From Pseudomonas gingeri (GTDB lineage Bacteria; Pseudomonadota; Gammaproteobacteria; Pseudomonadales; Pseudomonadaceae), in NCBI RefSeq assembly GCF_013385425.1, contig NZ_JACAQA010000018.1, positions 1 through 64,000 on the forward strand: DNA of 64,000 bases, given 5' to 3'. Positions 24,769 through 34,292 of this stretch are shown here, piece by piece. The translations under genes and the position numbers were made by a program. A model generated the notes under the pieces. The model made no database searches and was not told the origin of the DNA. It saw nothing but the letters and a program-made list of their open reading frames with translations. Numbering within the stretch: position 1 is the stretch's first letter; the number at the start of each line of letters is the position of its first letter.

Positions 24769-25689
24769 TCAGATTTTTCTGATCAAGGCAGCAAACAGCA
24801 GTCCCAGATTGCCGCCGAGTGTCTGTCGATAGACACCGGAACGACGAATACCGGCGAGCCGAGGGAACAGTGGCTGATCGCGAGCCGCTTTGAAGTTTGA
24901 AAGGATTTCAACACTCTGCTTATCCAGGCGATGGCTCATCACTTCCAGCGCTCGGATATTTTTCCTGCTCCATTCATGAAAGCGCCCATGGAACACCATC
25001 CACAGTCGATAAAGACGCGCGTACCAACCCGCATTACTGCCCACCAGATTGCTCTTGTGCTGACGATAGAGGGTCTTGGCATGGGGATCGTAAAAGACCA
25101 CGCCGCCCTTGGCACCGGACACCAGTTGATAAGCCCACCAGTCATGGGAAACAATGGCGATATACGGGCCCGCTTCGCGTAGAAGCTCCCGGGCGGCATG
25201 ATTGAATACCATGGTATTACCACCGCCGATGCACTGTACCAGGGCATTGGCAAACTTCGGCGGCTGGGAAAACTTCGGCGACTGGCCGGCGGCGATGCCC
25301 AACTCACTGATCAATTGGGTGCGACCACAATAAAGTGCCGGGACCTGCTCAGGCACACTTTGCAGCCACATCAGCGCCGTTTCGAGTTTGTCCTCGTTCC
25401 AGATATCGTCCTGATCGGACCAGGCGTAAAAATCCGCCTGAACTTCAGCACGACAGGTCAATGAGAGAAAGTTGGCCGCAAAGCCCTTCTTCGGCCCGGA
25501 AAATATTTTCAGGCGATCTCGCGGCCAATCACTGGCACAACGGCGGACGACTTCCAGAGTGTTATCCGTGGAGCCGTCGTCGGATATTGCCAGGCTCCAG
25601 TTGAAATGGCTTTGACGCTCAAAGGAGTTGATCTGTTCGGCCAGAAACCGCTGGCCATTATAGGTACACATCAAGATTGAGACTTTCAA
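24769..25689 (-). CDS. Family 2 glycosyltransferase (rhamnosyltransferase-like), TTG start
   Basis: A GT2/GT-A enzyme of 306 residues: nucleotide-binding start KVSILMCTYNGQRFL, acidic motifs ISDDGSTDNT and the DxD-type segment FYAWSDQDDIWNEDKLE, typical of rhamnosyltransferase-like family 2 enzymes, then VSHDWWAYQLV and LYRQHKSNLVGSN. I place the start at the TTG ending at 25689 because GGAGG stands eight bases upstream; another TTG at 25731 has no such site. It is the first gene of the minus-strand glycan cluster, 76 bases ahead of wzm. Donor and acceptor sugars are unknown. Confidence 0.82.
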   Translation of the reverse strand: MKVSILMCTYNGQRFLAEQINSFERQSHFNWSLAISDDGSTDNTLEVVRRCASDWPRDRLKIFSGPKKGFAANFLSLTCRAEVQADFYAWSDQDDIWNEDKLETALMWLQSVPEQVPALYCGRTQLISELGIAAGQSPKFSQPPKFANALVQCIGGGNTMVFNHAARELLREAGPYIAIVSHDWWAYQLVSGAKGGVVFYDPHAKTLYRQHKSNLVGSNAGWYARLYRLWMVFHGRFHEWSRKNIRALEVMSHRLDKQSVEILSNFKAARDQPLFPRLAGIRRSGVYRQTLGGNLGLLFAALIRKI

Positions 25690-25960
25690 GGCCCAGCCCT
25701 CCGTCAAAAGATTCTTACGAAAAATCTTCAACCGGACGACAAATGCTGGAACTCGGCTTGACGGTGATTATCAAGACTTCCGGCGGCAACGTCTACTGTC
25801 AGAAATGACAGGTCTGTACGAGTGCCCCTTGATGATAGAAATAATCAAACCATATCCGGATGCGTCTTATAACCATTAAGCTTTCCAGTCACTCAGCCCT
25901 GAAAAATATCCCGAATACAGGCAAAATAGCGCTCCCCCCGCCCAGACAGGACATTCCCCC
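25690..25960. promoter_or_regulatory. Divergent region ahead of the glycan cluster, with a small hairpin
   Basis: This gap should carry the promoter of the seven-gene minus-strand cluster and of the plus-strand gene at 25961. A perfect hairpin CTGTCA-GAAA-TGACAG lies at 25796-25811, about 107 bases upstream of the first cluster gene. I looked for the GGCGGTAG ops element used by RfaH at such clusters and did not find it. No convincing sigma-70 pair was picked out. Confidence 0.4.
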
Positions 25961-26317
25961 ATGCAGCTCAGCACCGCCCACCTTATCGCCAACCCCTGCG
26001 ACGATGAAGAAGACAACATGGCCATGCTCTGCTGCCATAGCGACAAGGGCGAAATGTTCCTGATGACCCGCTATCCCGACGAGGATGAGCTGGAGATCAC
26101 CCTCGATGGCGAACCCTCCACCCTGGACGGCATCAAGGTGACCCTCAGCGCCACGCGCCTGCTGATCGAAATCGCCGCCGCCGATGCCGATGCGCTCAAC
26201 GGCGACGATCACCTCGAGATCCAGCACCAGACCGCCGCGGCCGACCTGGCCGAAGTCGAGCAGACCCTGAAAAATATTCTCGCCGGTACCGGCACCTATA
26301 TCAGCGAACTGGGCTGA
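25961..26317 (+). CDS. Conserved hypothetical acidic protein (118 aa)
   Basis: A small, acidic, probably cytosolic protein without signal peptide or membrane segment. It starts MQLSTAHLIANPCDDEEDN and contains MLCCHSDKGEMFLMTRYPDE. Codon use is typical of the host, which supports a real gene. No ribosome site is evident, so a later ATG (for example codon 20) remains possible. I do not recognise the family. It stands alone between the glycan cluster and cdh. Confidence 0.55.
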   Translation: MQLSTAHLIANPCDDEEDNMAMLCCHSDKGEMFLMTRYPDEDELEITLDGEPSTLDGIKVTLSATRLLIEIAAADADALNGDDHLEIQHQTAAADLAEVEQTLKNILAGTGTYISELG

Positions 26318-26418
26318 CAGCCGATTGGCTTGAAACATCCGTGATCAGAATCGACACAAAAAAGCACGAAGAGCTGGTTTAGAGTGTCCCGGTTTTTACT
26401 TCTGATCAGGAAAGTGGC

Positions 26419-27171
26419 ATGAGCAAGTGGCTGAAGATTTTGGGGCTGGCCGTGGTGGTCGTGGTACTGGCGGCGGGGTCCTGGCTATTCTGGGGACTCG
26501 GCAAGGGCAACGCGCTTTGGCAGATCGTCAGCCAGCAATGCGTGCCCCATCAGCAGGACGCCCAGAACCCCGCGCCGTGCCTGAGGGTGGATCTGCAGCA
26601 ACACGTTGCCTTGCTCAAGGATCGCCAGGGCCCGCTGCATGACCTGACCATTCCCACGGAGCGGGTCACCGGCATCGAGAGTCCGCTGCTGCTCGAGGAC
26701 AATGCCTACGCCTTTTTCGCCAGTGCCTGGCAGCAACGTGGGCGCCTGTCCGCCGAAGCCGGCAAACCGATCAAGGACGAGTTTCTCTCGCTGGCCATCA
26801 ACTCGCCGTATGGCCGCTCCCAGGGCCAACTGCATATCCATCTGGCCTGCCTGCGCCCCGGGATCTACCAGCAACTGGTCGAACAGGCCCCGCGGGTGAC
26901 CCAGGCGTGGCAGCCCCTGGCGGTCAGGCTGAACGGCCATGAGTACCTGGCGAAACGCCTGAACGGCCAGGACCTGAAACAGGAAAACCCGTTCAAGGTG
27001 CTGGGTGAATATGCCCGACAACAGGGTGACAGCCTGTCCCACTATGGCCTGGCCCTGGTGGTAGCGCCCGGCGGTGACCTGTTGCTGCTGGCGAACCGTT
27101 TGAGTCTGGTCGGTTTCAGCCGCGGCTCCGCCGGCGAGATCCAGGACTATGGCTGCGCACTGGCCCAATAA
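26419..27171 (+). CDS. cdh: CDP-diacylglycerol diphosphatase
   Basis: Hydrolyses CDP-diacylglycerol to phosphatidate and CMP at the inner membrane. The 250-residue protein has a single N-terminal membrane anchor (LGLAVVVVVLAAGSWLFW, about residues 9-26) with the rest periplasmic, the TGIESPLLLEDNAYAFFASAW segment, and the HIT-like catalytic motif HIHLACLRPG. Length and order fit E. coli Cdh. AGGAAAG lies a few bases before the ATG. It appears monocistronic. Confidence 0.9.
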   Translation: MSKWLKILGLAVVVVVLAAGSWLFWGLGKGNALWQIVSQQCVPHQQDAQNPAPCLRVDLQQHVALLKDRQGPLHDLTIPTERVTGIESPLLLEDNAYAFFASAWQQRGRLSAEAGKPIKDEFLSLAINSPYGRSQGQLHIHLACLRPGIYQQLVEQAPRVTQAWQPLAVRLNGHEYLAKRLNGQDLKQENPFKVLGEYARQQGDSLSHYGLALVVAPGGDLLLLANRLSLVGFSRGSAGEIQDYGCALAQ

Positions 27172-27387
27172 CCCGTTACGCAAGCGCCCCCACCCCCGCC
27201 CACTGAGAAATCGCCCGGGCGGGGCTGCCTATAGGAGATGACTCCCAACCAGGTAAGACTTTTCCTCAAAATCCATAAAAATCCCCATAGCCGTTAGTCG
27301 CCACCACCCCCGATGCATTAAAGTAACGCCCCCAGCCGTGACATTCATTCGAATGCCGTCGGCCACCCTCTCCAGGAACACTCATCG

Positions 27388-28347
<960 letters not shown>

Positions 28348-28355
28348 CCCGGACC

Positions 28356-29300
28356 ATGATCGCGCCCCTGCCCGCCGAACCCGGTATCCGCACCACCCTC
28401 GCCGAACTGATCGAGATGCGCCATCGCGTGCGCGAAGTGCAGCTGTTCTCGACGCCGAGCCAGCGCAGCCCGCTGATCGGCCTGCACCACTCGAAACTGC
28501 GCGGGCGTGGGGTCGATTTCGACCAGGTGCGGGTCTACCAGGCCGGCGACGATGTGCGCACCATCGACTGGCGCGTCACCGCCCGCACCCAGGAACCCCA
28601 TACCAAGCTGTTTCACGAAGAACGCGAACGGCCGATCTTCATTCTGGTGGAACAGAGCCGCCAGCTGTTCTTCGGCTCGGGGCTGACCTTCAAGTCGGTG
28701 CTCGCCGCCCAGGCCGCGAGCCTGATCGGCTGGGCCGCCCTGGGCCACAACGACCGGGTCGGCGGCCTGGTCTACGGCGACAACGAGCACTACGAGATCA
28801 AGCCGCGGCGCAGCAAGCAAAGCCTGTTGCAACTGCTCAACCGCCTGGTGCGGGTCAACCACTCGCTGCACACCGAAACCGCCGCCGATCCCAATGCCCT
28901 GGGCCTGGCGCTGATCCGCGCGCGCAAGGTGCTGCGCCCCGGCAGCCTGGTGATCGTGATCTGTGACGAGCGAGCCCTGAGCGATGCCGCCGAACAACAA
29001 CTCAGCCTGCTCTCGCGTCATTGCGACCTGCTGATGCTGCCGGTCTCCGATCCCCTCGACCATGCCCTCCCCGCCGCCGGCCTGTTGCGTTTTGCCGAGC
29101 GCGGCGCGCAGTTGGAACTCGACACCCTCAACCTGGAGCTGCGCCAGACCTACCGCGCCCAGGGTGAAGCACGGATTGCCCGCTGGGAACTGCTGGCGCA
29201 GAAACTGCGGGTGCTGTTGATGCCCTTGAGCACCCAGAGCGAAATGGTCGAGCAGTTACGCGAGTACCTGAACCCCCAGCGACCGGGGAAACAACCATGA
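28356..29300 (+). CDS. DUF58 domain protein of the MoxR/Bat operon
   Basis: A 314-residue protein with the DUF58 hallmark SKLRGRGVDFDQVRVYQAGDDVRTIDWRVTARTQEPHTK (given here only as the span near residues 45-85) and a VWA-like second half (ILVEQSRQLFFGSG, LVYGDNEHYEIKPRRSKQS, SLVIVICDERALSD). DUF58 proteins accompany MoxR in most bacteria; their biochemical role is not settled. ATG 28356 was taken as the start; the ORF is open further upstream but overlaps moxR. It overlaps the next gene by four bases (ATGA). Confidence 0.85.
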   Translation: MIAPLPAEPGIRTTLAELIEMRHRVREVQLFSTPSQRSPLIGLHHSKLRGRGVDFDQVRVYQAGDDVRTIDWRVTARTQEPHTKLFHEERERPIFILVEQSRQLFFGSGLTFKSVLAAQAASLIGWAALGHNDRVGGLVYGDNEHYEIKPRRSKQSLLQLLNRLVRVNHSLHTETAADPNALGLALIRARKVLRPGSLVIVICDERALSDAAEQQLSLLSRHCDLLMLPVSDPLDHALPAAGLLRFAERGAQLELDTLNLELRQTYRAQGEARIARWELLAQKLRVLLMPLSTQSEMVEQLREYLNPQRPGKQP

Positions 29301-29791
29301 GCAGCCTGGAGCAACTGCAACCGCTGATCACCCCGCCGATCCAGGGTTTCTGGCCACCGGCACCGGGCTGGTGGCTGCTGCTGGCACTGATTCCGCTGCT
29401 GGGCGTCGGGCTCTGGTACCTGCGTCGCTTCCTGCCGGCCAAGCGCCCCGTCGCCCGCGCCGAACAGCCCCTGGACCCGGTGCGCCTGGCCGCCCTGGCG
29501 GAACTCGCGCAGTTGCCCAAGCCCTATGACGGCGCACCGGCCGGGGCCTGGCTGCAACAACTCAACGGCCTGCTCAAGCGCCTGTGCCGCAACCATTACC
29601 CCTACAGCCAGAGCCACACCCTCAATGGCCGTAAATGGCTGGCGTTCCTCGACAACCGCTGTCCAGCCGCCGGCCTGACCCGCTGGATGGTGCTGGTGGA
29701 AGGCGCCTACAAACCCGAATGCAAGCTCGACGACAAGGCCATCGCCGGGTTGAGCCAGGCGATCGACACCTGGATCCGCAAACATGTTTGA
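29297..29791 (+). CDS. DUF4381 membrane protein of the MoxR/Bat operon
   Basis: A 164-residue protein with one membrane helix (WWLLLALIPLLGVGLWYLRRF, about residues 25-45) followed by a cytosolic helical domain containing KPYDGAPAGAWLQQLNGLLKRLCRNHYP. This is the DUF4381 protein regularly found between DUF58 and the first VWA gene in such operons. It overlaps both neighbours: four bases at its start, eight at its end, so the operon is tightly coupled. Confidence 0.82.
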   Translation: MSSLEQLQPLITPPIQGFWPPAPGWWLLLALIPLLGVGLWYLRRFLPAKRPVARAEQPLDPVRLAALAELAQLPKPYDGAPAGAWLQQLNGLLKRLCRNHYPYSQSHTLNGRKWLAFLDNRCPAAGLTRWMVLVEGAYKPECKLDDKAIAGLSQAIDTWIRKHV

Positions 29792-30860
29792 GTTCGCCTG
29801 GCCCTGGCTCTTTGCCTTGCTGCCGCTGCCCTGGCTGATGCGCATCCTGCTGCCGGTGGCCGACAGCGGCGAAGCATCGCTGAAGATCAGCTTTCTCGCC
29901 GATCTGGAAAGCCTGGCCCGCCGCCGCGCCCGGGTCAGCCTGCCGAGCTGGCGCCAGCAACTGCCGTTCATCCTGCTCTGGCTGCTGCTGTTATGCGCCG
30001 CCGCGCGGCCACAATGGCTGGGCGACCCCTTGCCGCTGGCCGCCAGCGGTCGTGACCTGCTGGTGGCGGTGGACCTGTCCGGCTCCATGGAATACCCCGA
30101 CATGCGTTGGCAGGACGAGGACATCAGCCGCCTGGGCCTGGTCCAGCACCTGCTCGGCGATTTTCTCGAGCACCGCGAAGGCGATCGCGTGGGCCTGATC
30201 CTGTTCGGCAGCAAGGCCTATGTGCAGGCCCCCCTGACCTTCGACCGACGCACCGTGCGCATCTGGCTGGATGAAGCGAAGATCGGCATCGCCGGCAAGA
30301 ACACCGCCATCGGCGACGCCATTGGCCTGGCCATCAAGCGCCTGCGCCAGCGGCCTACGCAAAGCCGGGTGCTGATCCTGGTCACCGACGGCGCCAACAA
30401 CGCCGGCGAAATCGATCCGATCACCGCCGCGCACCTGGCCGCCGAAGAAAGCGTGAAGATCTACACCATCGGCATGGGTGCCGATCCGCAACAAACCGGG
30501 ACCCTGAGCATGCTCGGCCTGAACCCGAGCATGGACCTCGACGAGCCGGCGCTGAAGGAGATCGCCAGCATCACCGGCGGTCGCTATTTCCGTGCCCGCG
30601 ATGGCCAGGAGCTGCAAGCCATCAAGGAAACCCTCGACCAGCTTGAACCCGTCGCCCAACAACCCACCCAGGCCCGCCCCGCCCGAGCGCTGTATCACTG
30701 GCCACTGGGCTTGGCCCTGCTGATCAGCGTGTTGCTGGTGATCCGCGAACGCTGGCCGGACAACCTGCTGCAACGCTGGCTGGCACGCCGGCAGTTCCTG
30801 CCGCAGCGCCCGGAATGGCGCCAGCGCCTGGAACGCCTGCGTCTGCGGAGGCGTCGATGA
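29784..30860 (+). CDS. batA: VWA-domain membrane protein, BatA-like
   Basis: A 358-residue protein anchored by two N-terminal helices (FEFAWPWLFALLPLPWLMRI and LPFILLWLLLLCAAARP) and one C-terminal helix (WPLGLALLISVLLVI). The VWA domain between them has an intact metal site: LVAVDLSGSMEYPDM (DxSxS), and the Thr and Asp of the later loops (GKNTAIGDAIG, LVTDGANNAGE). It presumably forms a periplasm-facing complex with the next two products, loaded by MoxR. Role in Bacteroides and other bacteria: aerotolerance and envelope stress; the Pseudomonas role is inferred. Confidence 0.85.
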   Translation: MFEFAWPWLFALLPLPWLMRILLPVADSGEASLKISFLADLESLARRRARVSLPSWRQQLPFILLWLLLLCAAARPQWLGDPLPLAASGRDLLVAVDLSGSMEYPDMRWQDEDISRLGLVQHLLGDFLEHREGDRVGLILFGSKAYVQAPLTFDRRTVRIWLDEAKIGIAGKNTAIGDAIGLAIKRLRQRPTQSRVLILVTDGANNAGEIDPITAAHLAAEESVKIYTIGMGADPQQTGTLSMLGLNPSMDLDEPALKEIASITGGRYFRARDGQELQAIKETLDQLEPVAQQPTQARPARALYHWPLGLALLISVLLVIRERWPDNLLQRWLARRQFLPQRPEWRQRLERLRLRRRR

Positions 30861-32626
30861 TCGAAGCCCTCTGGCCACACTGGTTCCGCCCTATCTCGCT
30901 GTTGGTCCTGCCGCTGCTGGGTTGGTTGCTGTGGCAACTCTGGCACCGGCAGAAGCGCGCCGGCCGCTGGCAGATGATCCTGCCGACGGCGTTCCATCGG
31001 ATCCTGCTCAATGGTGGCAGCCGCAACAGCAGCAAACTGCACCTGATCGCCCTCGGCCTGGGCTGGACTCTCGCCGCCCTGGCCCTGCTCGGGCCGAGCT
31101 GGCAGCGGGTCGAAGAGTCCACCCAGAAACCCTTGGACCCGCTGGTGGTGCTACTCGAGCTGACGCCGGACATGCTCGCCACCGACACCCCGCCAAATCG
31201 ACTGGAACAGGCCCGGCGCAAACTGTTCGACCTGTTGCGCGCTCGCAGCGACTCGCAGACGGCGATCATCGTCTACGCCGGCAGCGCCCATACGCTGGTG
31301 CCGCTGTCCGATGACCTGGGCACCAGCCGCAATCTGCTGGACGCGATCAAACCCTCGATCATGCCCGAGGAAGGCCATCGCGCCGACCTTGCAGTGAAAA
31401 AGGCCCTGACCCTGCTCGAACGTGGCGCCCTGGGCGAAGGCCGGCTGCTGCTGATCGGCTCGTCCCTCAGCGAGCAGGAACGCCAAGGCATCCGCCAGGC
31501 CCTGGACGGCAAGCCCCACAGCCTGCTGATCCTCGGGATCGGCACCCGCGATGGTGCGCCGGTGGCCCAGGAGAACGGCGCTTTCCTCAAGGACGACCAG
31601 GGCACGATCCTGGTGCCGCATCTCGACAGCCAGAGCCTGAAGGACTTCGCCGGCGAAATCGGCGGCCGCTACCGCCAGGCCCGCCTGGACGACAGCGACC
31701 TGCGCGGCCTTGGCCTGCTGGACGGCCCGCGCCACCTGCGCAAGGACGGCCAGACCGTACAGCTCGACAGCTGGGCCGACCAGGGCTACTGGTTGCTGTT
31801 GCCGCTCCTGCTGCTGGCCGCCTGTGCCGGACGGCGTGGCTGGTTGTTCTGCCTGCCACTGTTCTTCCTGTTCCCACAGCCGAGCCAGGCCTTTGAGCTG
31901 AGGGATCTATGGTTGCGGCCAGACCAACAAGGCCAGCAGTTGCTTGAGCAAAAACGCCCGCTCGAAGCGGCACAACATTTCGAGGACCCGCAATGGCAAG
32001 GCCTGGCCCTCTATGAAGCCGGCGACTACGCCGCCGCCGCGAAGAAGTTTGCCGAAGGCGACGATGCCAACGCCCACTACAATCGGGGCAACGCCCTGGC
32101 CCGCAGCGGCGAGCTGGAAGCAGCGCTGGACGCCTACGAACAGGCCCTGGAACGTCAGCCGGACTTGCGACCTGCCTTGCAGAACCGGACACTGGTGGAA
32201 GAGTTGCTCAGGGAAAAACAGGTCAAGCCACCGGCTGAGCCAAGCAAGCCCGCCGACGCCGCCACAACCGGCAACGAACAAAACGCCGCGCAATCGGCCC
32301 CGGCCGGGACGAATTCGTCCAGTACTGCCACGGCGCAGTCCGCGCCCCAGGAACAGAACCCGGCGACCGGCAACCAGCCGCCGGACGCCCAGGCCGGCCA
32401 GGCCGGCCAAGCGGGCAATCAGCCCGGCGGCAACGAGGTACCCGGCAGCGAGCTGGGCGACGAACAGACCACCCATCCGCCCTTGCGGGCCGCCGCCGAT
32501 ATCATCGACGGTGAACGCCACCAGGCGTTGGAACAATGGCTGCGACAGATCCCCGATGACCCGGGAGAACTGCTGCGGCGCAAATTCTGGTACGAACAAC
32601 AGCTCCATCAGGACAAGACCCGATGA
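30857..32626 (+). CDS. batB: VWA-TPR protein, BatB/BatC-like fusion
   Basis: A 589-residue protein: N-terminal membrane helices, a VWA domain (about residues 85-290), two more helices near 310-345 (WLLLPLLLLAACAGRRGWL), then tetratricopeptide repeats about 380-460 (ALYEAGDYAAAAKKFAEGDDANAHYNRGNALARSGELEAALDAYEQALE, span only) and a Gln/Pro/Ala-rich tail. The VWA metal site is degenerate: where BatA has DLSGS this has ELTPDM, so the first Asp and both Ser are lost. It overlaps batA and batD by four bases each. The fusion of BatB and BatC parts is normal in Pseudomonas. Confidence 0.83.
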   Translation: MIEALWPHWFRPISLLVLPLLGWLLWQLWHRQKRAGRWQMILPTAFHRILLNGGSRNSSKLHLIALGLGWTLAALALLGPSWQRVEESTQKPLDPLVVLLELTPDMLATDTPPNRLEQARRKLFDLLRARSDSQTAIIVYAGSAHTLVPLSDDLGTSRNLLDAIKPSIMPEEGHRADLAVKKALTLLERGALGEGRLLLIGSSLSEQERQGIRQALDGKPHSLLILGIGTRDGAPVAQENGAFLKDDQGTILVPHLDSQSLKDFAGEIGGRYRQARLDDSDLRGLGLLDGPRHLRKDGQTVQLDSWADQGYWLLLPLLLLAACAGRRGWLFCLPLFFLFPQPSQAFELRDLWLRPDQQGQQLLEQKRPLEAAQHFEDPQWQGLALYEAGDYAAAAKKFAEGDDANAHYNRGNALARSGELEAALDAYEQALERQPDLRPALQNRTLVEELLREKQVKPPAEPSKPADAATTGNEQNAAQSAPAGTNSSSTATAQSAPQEQNPATGNQPPDAQAGQAGQAGNQPGGNEVPGSELGDEQTTHPPLRAAADIIDGERHQALEQWLRQIPDDPGELLRRKFWYEQQLHQDKTR

Positions 32627-34272
32627 CCCTGCGCTTCTCCCTGTTCCTTACGCTGCTGCTCTGCGCCAACCTGTCGGCCCATGCCGAGGGCTTGCTGGCC
32701 AGCGTCGACCGCACGCGCCTGAACTCCGGCGAGTCGGTGGAACTGACCCTCGAATCCAAGGATGTCACCCAGTTCGGCAAACCCGACCTGGCCCCGCTGG
32801 ACCCGCAGTTCGAAGTGCGCGGCACCCGCCAGGTCAACCAGTTGACCACCCTGGGCGGCGAAAGCCAGGCCACCACGCGCTGGATCGTCACCCTGACGCC
32901 AAAGGCAAACGGCAACGTGACGATCCCGGAATTGCACCTGGGCGAACTCAGCAGCGAGCCGATCACCCTGCAGGTGCTGCAAGGCGAGGACCAGGCCGCG
33001 GCCAGCAACCTGGCGCCGGTGTTCATCGACGCCAGCCTCGACCAGGACAGCGTCTACGTCCAGGCCCAGGCCGTGCTGACCCTGCGCATCTATCACTCGG
33101 TGTCGCTGTATGACGACAGCAGCCTCACCCCCTTGCAGATCCCCGATGCCCGTATCGAGCAGTTGGGCGAGTCGCGCACTTACGAAAAGCTGATCAATGG
33201 CGTGCGCCATGGCGTGATCGAGTGGCGTTATGCGATCTACCCGCAGCACAGCGGTGAACTGACGATCCCCGCGCAGGTGTTTACCGCCACCCTGGTGGAC
33301 GCCCAGCCGAATCAAAACCAGGGCCAGGTGCCCCAGGGCGCCAAACCCGGCAAATTGATGCGCGTCAGCTCCGAGCAGATGCGCTTGCAGGTCAAACCCC
33401 AGCCCGATACCTGGCCCGCCGACGTACCGTGGCTGCCGGCCCGCAGCCTGAGCCTCAGTGAAAGCTGGAGCCCGGAACCGGATCACAGCCAGGTCGGCGA
33501 CTCCCTGACCCGCAGCCTGACCCTCAAGGCCGAAGGGCTCTCCAGCGGGCAACTGCCGCCGCTGCCGGCGACCACTCTCAATGGCTTGCGACGCTACCCG
33601 GACCAGGCGCAACTGAGCAACCAGAACACCGAACGCGGCCTGATCGGCACCCGCGAGGAACGTGAGGCGCTGGTGCCGACCCACAGCGGCAGCTTCGACC
33701 TGCCGGCGGTGGAAGTGACCTGGTGGAATACCCATGAAGAGCATATGGAGCGCAGCACACTGCCGGCGCGGACCCTGCAAGTGGCGAACAACCCGAGCCT
33801 GGCGGTGGACACGCCGGTGAGCAGTGCCGCCAACAACACGCCGCCGCAACCGCCGCTGCTGTGGGCCTGGAAGCTCAGCACGCTGATCCTCGCCTGCACC
33901 ACCCTGCTGGGTTTCGGCCTGTGGTGGCGGGCCCGCTCGCAGCCGGCGGTGCACCGCGCCGCCCAGACCGGCCCGAGCCCACGGACGCTGCTCGACGACC
34001 TCAAACGGACCTGCCTGGCCAACGATCCCCAGGCCACCCGCCAGGCCCTGGATGCCTGGGCCCGGCAGCAACCGGAAACCCTGGCCGACATGGCCGCGCG
34101 TTTTGTCACCCTGTCTGATGCCCTGGACGGCCTCAATGGCGCGCTCTACAGCGAAAGCGGCCAGTACTGGCAAGGTGAGGAACTGTGGCGGGCGATCCGC
34201 GCGATCCCGGTCGCCGAGCGCGTCCAGGACCCGGCCAGCGACAGCAGCCTGCCGCCGCTCTACCCCAAATAA
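32623..34272 (+). CDS. batD: BatD-like protein
   Basis: A 549-residue exported protein: a signal peptide ending NLSAHA-EGLLASVDR, then beta-rich domains with SGESVELTLESKDVTQFGKPDL and the BatD segment WIVTLTPKANGNVTIPEL, a membrane helix near 405-425 (LLWAWKLSTLILACTTLLGFG) and a cytosolic helical tail. BatD is usually the last product of the MoxR/Bat operon. sbcD starts only 20 bases later, so transcription may run on into the repair genes. Confidence 0.83.
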   Translation: MTLRFSLFLTLLLCANLSAHAEGLLASVDRTRLNSGESVELTLESKDVTQFGKPDLAPLDPQFEVRGTRQVNQLTTLGGESQATTRWIVTLTPKANGNVTIPELHLGELSSEPITLQVLQGEDQAAASNLAPVFIDASLDQDSVYVQAQAVLTLRIYHSVSLYDDSSLTPLQIPDARIEQLGESRTYEKLINGVRHGVIEWRYAIYPQHSGELTIPAQVFTATLVDAQPNQNQGQVPQGAKPGKLMRVSSEQMRLQVKPQPDTWPADVPWLPARSLSLSESWSPEPDHSQVGDSLTRSLTLKAEGLSSGQLPPLPATTLNGLRRYPDQAQLSNQNTERGLIGTREEREALVPTHSGSFDLPAVEVTWWNTHEEHMERSTLPARTLQVANNPSLAVDTPVSSAANNTPPQPPLLWAWKLSTLILACTTLLGFGLWWRARSQPAVHRAAQTGPSPRTLLDDLKRTCLANDPQATRQALDAWARQQPETLADMAARFVTLSDALDGLNGALYSESGQYWQGEELWRAIRAIPVAERVQDPASDSSLPPLYPK

Positions 34273-34292
34273 TCGATAAGTTGGAGTTTGCC

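Noticed and set aside
27231..27297. Short ORF MTPNQVRLFLKIHKN ahead of moxR
   Set aside because: The only Shine-Dalgarno-like bases touch the ATG directly and the frame is 20 codons; more likely leader sequence.
32608..34173. A 521-codon minus-strand frame opposite batD
   Set aside because: batD has signal peptide, family motifs and operon overlaps; the opposite frame is Gln/Arg/Gly-rich shadow.
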